Origin: a virus
DNA length: 64,000 nt
Virus record (IMG/VR): IMGVR_UViG_3300009183_000050
Coordinates: 1 to 64,000 of that record
Direction: 5' to 3' (one strand)
In this document: piece after piece, positions 60,488-64,000 of the stretch
Layout of the letters: every line of letters begins with the position of its first letter
How positions within the stretch are numbered: the stretch's first letter is position 1
The notes under the pieces: generated by a model
Database searches by the model: none
What the model was told of the DNA's origin: nothing
Seen by the model: only the letters and a program-made list of their open reading frames with translations
Position numbers and translations under genes: made by a program

Positions 60488-61606
60488 ATGGCTGCTTCAA
60501 TCAAACTCATTTCACCTGCTGGAGGTTCGGTCACTCTCTCTGTGCCTATGACCGTAGATAACATATCATATGATATTGGCGGTGGTGTTTCTGCTAATGG
60601 AATGAATATCACTGGCAGTGCAAGCATCACTGGTAGTGCAAACATCTCAGGTAATTTGAATGTCAGCAGTAATCTTGTTGTTATAGGATCAGCTAATGTT
60701 GCCAATCTATCAGTAATAGGTACCTCTAATGTTGGTAATCTTGTTGTTAGAAGCACCGCCAACATCACAACTGCTAATATTGTTACAGCTAATATTACAG
60801 CCGCAACTATTACGGTAGCCAATGTTACTGCCGCAACTATTACTATGGCCAATGTTACTGCGGCTAGTATAGCCAACGTAAGTATTCCTAATGGTGGTTT
60901 AACTGTCGGCGGTACAAACATTACCGGTTCTGCTGGTAGCGGTTTTACTAATATGGCGGTCGCAACAACCACTGCGGCTTCAAACTCCACAGGCAGTTCG
61001 CTCGTTTGGAACAGCACAGGCTCACTGACATGGACTGTGCCAACTGGTATTACTACAGCTAAAGTCACTGTTATCGGCGGTGGCGGTGGTGGCGGTGGTT
61101 CTGGTGGTGTCGCAGGAGGCGGCGGTGGGTCCGGCGGGTCCTCTATTAGAGTTATTACGGGTCTTACCCCCGGTGGAACTGTCGCTGTAACTGTAGGTGC
61201 CGGCGGAACCGGCGGCGCGGCCGCCAGTGGGACGGGAGGAACTGGCGGTTCTTCTTCCTTCGGTGCTTATGCTACCGCAACAGGTGGCGCCGGTGGCGTG
61301 TATGCTGCCGCCGGCGGTGCTGGAGGAACTGGGGCCAGTGGAAATTTAAATGTTTCTGGTGGACCTGGAGGCCCTATTGTATATCTTGGTACCGCACCTG
61401 CGGTTTATATTGGTGGTTCCGGCGGGAATACAATTCTTGGCGGCGGGGGTAGAGGCGGCGCCGCGTCTGACGCAACCTATCAGGTCGGCTTGGTGGGCGC
61501 ATCAAACACCGGTGGAGGTGGAGGTGGAGCAGGATTTAATACTACTTTATCCGGAACTGTCGTTGGTTATGCCGGCGGAACGGGCGTTGTAATTATTGAA
61601 TGGTAA
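60488..61606 (+). CDS. Tail fibre with glycine-rich tip domain
   Basis: 372 residues. The N-terminal part repeats short strands (ITGSASITGSANISGNLNVS, TANITAATITVANVTAATIT), a beta-helical or triple-stranded shaft. From about residue 185 (SLTWTVPTGITTAKVTVIGG) there is a Gly-rich domain with poly-Gly runs (GGGGGGGGSGG) and GGAGG loops, ending GGTGVVIIEW. This is the common phage glycine-rich adhesin fold also used in gp38-type adhesins. Its GC content is locally high (61.06-61.5 kb) and unlike its surroundings. Confidence 0.82.
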   Translation: MAASIKLISPAGGSVTLSVPMTVDNISYDIGGGVSANGMNITGSASITGSANISGNLNVSSNLVVIGSANVANLSVIGTSNVGNLVVRSTANITTANIVTANITAATITVANVTAATITMANVTAASIANVSIPNGGLTVGGTNITGSAGSGFTNMAVATTTAASNSTGSSLVWNSTGSLTWTVPTGITTAKVTVIGGGGGGGGSGGVAGGGGGSGGSSIRVITGLTPGGTVAVTVGAGGTGGAAASGTGGTGGSSSFGAYATATGGAGGVYAAAGGAGGTGASGNLNVSGGPGGPIVYLGTAPAVYIGGSGGNTILGGGGRGGAASDATYQVGLVGASNTGGGGGGAGFNTTLSGTVVGYAGGTGVVIIEW

Positions 61607-61612
61607 AGTAAA

Positions 61613-61834
61613 ATGAAAAAAGCATTAATTTCTCCAAATGAACAAGTCTATTCTTATGATAATACGTTGCTCGGCGAGCGTGTTGCAGAAGTAAGAGATA
61701 CATCTTTTGAAGTTGCAGGTCCATTGTTCTGGGTCGATTGCACTGATGATGTATTAGCAGATCAATACTATTGGTCGGGTTCAGAATGTATATCGATTCC
61801 TGTACCACCATCAGCTAACACAGCCAATGTTTGA
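61613..61834 (+). CDS. Small fibre-linked protein, 73 aa
   Basis: KKALISPNEQVYSYDNTLLG, then VAEVRDTSFEVAGPLFWVDC. This order (ALISPxExVxxYD, RVAxVxxxxFxVAxPLxWxxC) is known from small proteins that follow fibre genes in marine and other phages, with no established function; a chaperone or fibre-end protein is likely. It starts seven bases after the Gly-rich fibre stop. Confidence 0.65.
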   Translation: MKKALISPNEQVYSYDNTLLGERVAEVRDTSFEVAGPLFWVDCTDDVLADQYYWSGSECISIPVPPSANTANV

Positions 61835-61865
61835 TAACTCAGTAAATATCGTAAAAGGATAAGAG

Positions 61866-62432
61866 ATGACTGGTACGTTAAAGACCGCATATATTCAAAA
61901 CCCATCCGCGTCTGATAGAAACATCAGTCTCTTTGCGAATAACAACGCATCCTTTGCGAACAATATCACTGTGGCTAATAACGTAACAGTCAGCGGCAAT
62001 ATCACTGTCAGTAACATCTCTTTTACAGGCACAATCACAGGTAACATCACCGGTGCATTATCTAACGCACTATCAGGAACAACTACTGCAAATAACTTGG
62101 TTGTTTCTGGCGCCGCATATCAGGCGATTGACAGTCTCACAGACAACACCACAATTCAGATTGATATGAGTCTAGGTAACAACTTCAACGTTACACTAGG
62201 TGGTAACCGCACACTAGGTACTCCAACAAATCTAAATCCAGGTCAGTCTGGTATTATCTACGTCTCACAAGATGCTACAGGTTCTAGAACCCTAGCCTAT
62301 GCATCATGCTGGAGATTCCCATTAGCCACCGCACCAACGCTTTCAACTACCGCCAATACAGTCGATGCTCTAGCATACTCAGTCAGAACAACATCCAATA
62401 TTACGGTTCAATTCATTCAGAATATAGGTTGA
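61866..62432 (+). CDS. Tail fibre protein
   Basis: 188 residues: TGTLKTAYIQNPSASDRNIS, then strand repeats (NITVANNVTVSGNITVSNIS) and a C-terminal globular unit with LGNNFNVTLGGNRTLGTPTN and GIIYVSQDATGSRTLAYASC, the well-known phage fibre end module (LxxNxxxTLxxNxTLxxPxN...GQSGxIxxxQ...R). Probably the end of a short fibre. Confidence 0.75.
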   Translation: MTGTLKTAYIQNPSASDRNISLFANNNASFANNITVANNVTVSGNITVSNISFTGTITGNITGALSNALSGTTTANNLVVSGAAYQAIDSLTDNTTIQIDMSLGNNFNVTLGGNRTLGTPTNLNPGQSGIIYVSQDATGSRTLAYASCWRFPLATAPTLSTTANTVDALAYSVRTTSNITVQFIQNIG

Positions 62433-62435
62433 TTT

Positions 62436-64000
62436 ATGACTCTTCCTGTTGAAATTAACCCATTATTAGCATCATCTAGCAGTTACACGATTGCTCGTAG
62501 CGTTCGTCTACGTTCATCCAATAGCGCAAATCTGACGAGAACTCCAATCACAACAAGCGGTACAGCAAATTGGACATTTAGTTGTTGGGTTAAACGCGGA
62601 ACTCTAGGTGTTTTACAGTATATATTTTCTGCCGGAGTATCATCAGTTAATCAAGCATCGTTGTTCTTTGATAGTTCTGATAGATTAAATCTATATGCAA
62701 TGGATACAAGCATACTTCGCACCAATCTTGTCACAACTCAAGTATTTCGTGACCCGTCTGCATGGTATCATATTGTTGCTGTCTATGATGAGACCAACGC
62801 AACAAGTTCTGAAAGAGCGAGATTATATGTAAACGGTCAAAGGATAACAGCACTTTCTACAGCAACATATTCGGCCGGCGGCGCCGGCACTTATATAAAT
62901 TCAGCTAATATACATATGATAGGTAGATATATAGTCACCGCAACAAATTATTTTGATGGTTATCTAGCTGAAATCAATTCTATTAGTGGTACAGCACTAA
63001 CACCATCTAGCTTTGGCTACACAGACACCAATGGTATCTGGCAATCTAAATCCTATACAGGCATATATGGAACGAATGGGTTTTACCTGAATTTCTCAGA
63101 TAACTCGGCGGCAACAGAGGCCGCTCTCGGTAAAGACAGTTCAGGTAATAGTAACAACTGGACACTGGCAAACATCTCAGTGACAGCCGGTATTACATAT
63201 GATAGTATGCTCGATAGCCCAACTGTAAACTATGCAACATGGAATCCAATTAATCATGATGCTGGAACAGGAACACCAGTAGTAGCCAGAAGCTTGACTG
63301 ATGGAAATTTAGGTCTTGCATATGATGCTACCAGCTGGTCTGGATATCGATCAACCTTTGGTATGAGAAGCGGTAAATGGTATATGGAAGTTAACTGCTC
63401 GGCAGGCGGAGGAGGTTTCAATACAGCTTTACAAATTATAGATGCCTCACAGGCTACAGGATCCGCTCTCATTGTTGGAATTTCTCCAACTGCTGGTTCA
63501 AATATATTAGCTATCGCCTTAGATGTTGATAATTCAACCTTTAGCACATATAGGAATAATACACTCATATCAAGTGGCACTATCGTACCCTCTTCGTCAT
63601 ATCCAGAATATATGTTTAGATTGACTAATGGTAATGGTGTGAATACTTTCGCAAACTTTGGCCAGCGGCCGTTTACATATACACCACCAGCAGGATATAA
63701 TGCGGTGAACAGTAGTAATCTATCTACACCAACCATTAACAATGGTGCAAGTCATATGGCGGCAAGCACATATACGGGAAATGGCACAACTCAGTCTATT
63801 GTAAACAACGGCAACAATGCAAGCTCGACCTCGATTAGACCTGACTTCGTTTGGATTAAAAATAGATCATCAGCTTTACACCATTATCTTAATGACTCTG
63901 TGCGTGGTGTGTATAAAACATTGTATTCGAGCTTAACATCTGCTGAATATGATGGAACATCATTTAATGATGGTGTTAGTGCATTTAACAACAATGGATT
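62436..64000 (+). CDS. LamG/concanavalin-like lectin fibre protein (3' end outside window)
   Basis: Open from the ATG at 62436 to the window edge: at least 521 residues. SVRLRSSNSANLTRTPITTS, NWTFSCWVKRGTLG and YLAEINSISGTALTPSSF form a LamG/concanavalin A-like lectin domain (about residues 20-200). Further on, SGKWYMEVNCSAGGGGF and later FANFGQRPFTYTPPAGYNAV mark a SPRY-like second domain, and GASHMAASTYTGNGTTQ starts a third. This plan is common in giant sugar-binding proteins of marine phages. Probably a receptor-binding virion protein. Confidence 0.82.
   Translation, partial: MTLPVEINPLLASSSSYTIARSVRLRSSNSANLTRTPITTSGTANWTFSCWVKRGTLGVLQYIFSAGVSSVNQASLFFDSSDRLNLYAMDTSILRTNLVTTQVFRDPSAWYHIVAVYDETNATSSERARLYVNGQRITALSTATYSAGGAGTYINSANIHMIGRYIVTATNYFDGYLAEINSISGTALTPSSFGYTDTNGIWQSKSYTGIYGTNGFYLNFSDNSAATEAALGKDSSGNSNNWTLANISVTAGITYDSMLDSPTVNYATWNPINHDAGTGTPVVARSLTDGNLGLAYDATSWSGYRSTFGMRSGKWYMEVNCSAGGGGFNTALQIIDASQATGSALIVGISPTAGSNILAIALDVDNSTFSTYRNNTLISSGTIVPSSSYPEYMFRLTNGNGVNTFANFGQRPFTYTPPAGYNAVNSSNLSTPTINNGASHMAASTYTGNGTTQSIVNNGNNASSTSIRPDFVWIKNRSSALHHYLNDSVRGVYKTLYSSLTSAEYDGTSFNDGVSAFNNNG

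Noticed and set aside
48500-64000. Diversity-generating retroelement behind the variable fibre tips
   Set aside because: No reverse transcriptase (no YxDD-type motif), accessory protein or template/variable repeat pair with adenine-directed changes was seen.
1-64000. CRISPR array, insertion sequence, integrase or attachment site
   Set aside because: No regularly spaced identical repeats, transposase, recombinase or tRNA-linked direct repeats were seen on either strand.

Overview
This window is a 64 kb piece of the genome of a contractile-tailed phage of the T4 superfamily. The sequence shows T4-type replication proteins (RNase H, gp59 helicase loader, gp32), a gp33-like late-transcription factor, and a nearly complete T4-type baseplate set (gp26, gp4, gp48, gp53, gp27, split gp5, gp25, gp6, gp7-like, gp8). 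The layout and many small conserved genes resemble the marine/freshwater and rhizobial T4-like phages more than the enterobacterial ones. The host is probably an alphaproteobacterium. The best evidence is a circularly permuted (two-piece) tmRNA gene of the alphaproteobacterial type at about 15.06-15.36 kb, supported by a PlcP/Agt-like gene pair of a kind known in rhizobia and marine alphaproteobacteria. No integrase, CRISPR array or insertion sequence is visible.

Layout. (1) 1-14.8 kb, plus strand: densely packed small and mid-sized genes for host takeover, nucleotide metabolism and replication. They include a metallophosphoesterase, a 5'(3')-deoxyribonucleotidase, glutaredoxin, RNase H, a Bax-inhibitor-1 family membrane protein, PhoH, a phosphoesterase plus GT4 glycosyltransferase pair, and a Cas4/MGME1-like nuclease. 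Several genes sit behind clear sigma70-like promoters (4726, 6322, 7143, 7784, 17544). (2) 15.0-15.45 kb: an RNA locus with the permuted tmRNA and, just after it, a tRNA-like element without a credible anticodon arm. (3) 15.46-18.53 kb, plus strand: gp33-like factor, nucleotidyltransferase-like protein, gp59, a Cys-rich small protein and gp32, ending at a strong bidirectional terminator. (4) 18.56-23.28 kb, minus strand: a lysozyme plus SGNH-hydrolase tail protein, a small hub-assembly ORF that may be joined to gp26 by -1 frameshifting, gp26, a tail-tube-like protein, a conserved protein and gp4. (5) 23.3-42.1 kb, plus strand: tail tube cap, baseplate wedge and hub genes, ending in a 2211-residue DUF4815-type baseplate/fibre-base protein interrupted by a mini-intein. 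(6) 42.1-64 kb, plus strand: a long array of tail-fibre, tailspike, chaperone-like and adhesin genes, with a 1289-residue collagen-like protein and a fused glycosyltransferase-methyltransferase.

How the parts fit. The sigma70-like promoters in the early half fit transcription by unmodified host polymerase. Octamers of the T4 late class (TATAAATA or NATAAATA) lie before the baseplate and fibre genes, and several overlap the TAA stop of the preceding gene; the gp33-like factor is the expected partner for them. The cell-puncturing apparatus is rearranged relative to T4: the OB-fold and the beta-helix of gp5 are separate genes, and the lysozyme activity appears to sit in the divergent 715-residue protein. 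The most notable features are the phage-borne permuted tmRNA, the structural-protein intein, the candidate -1 frameshift in the hub genes, the putative lipid-remodelling pair, and the fibre locus carrying its own sugar/methyl-transfer enzyme.
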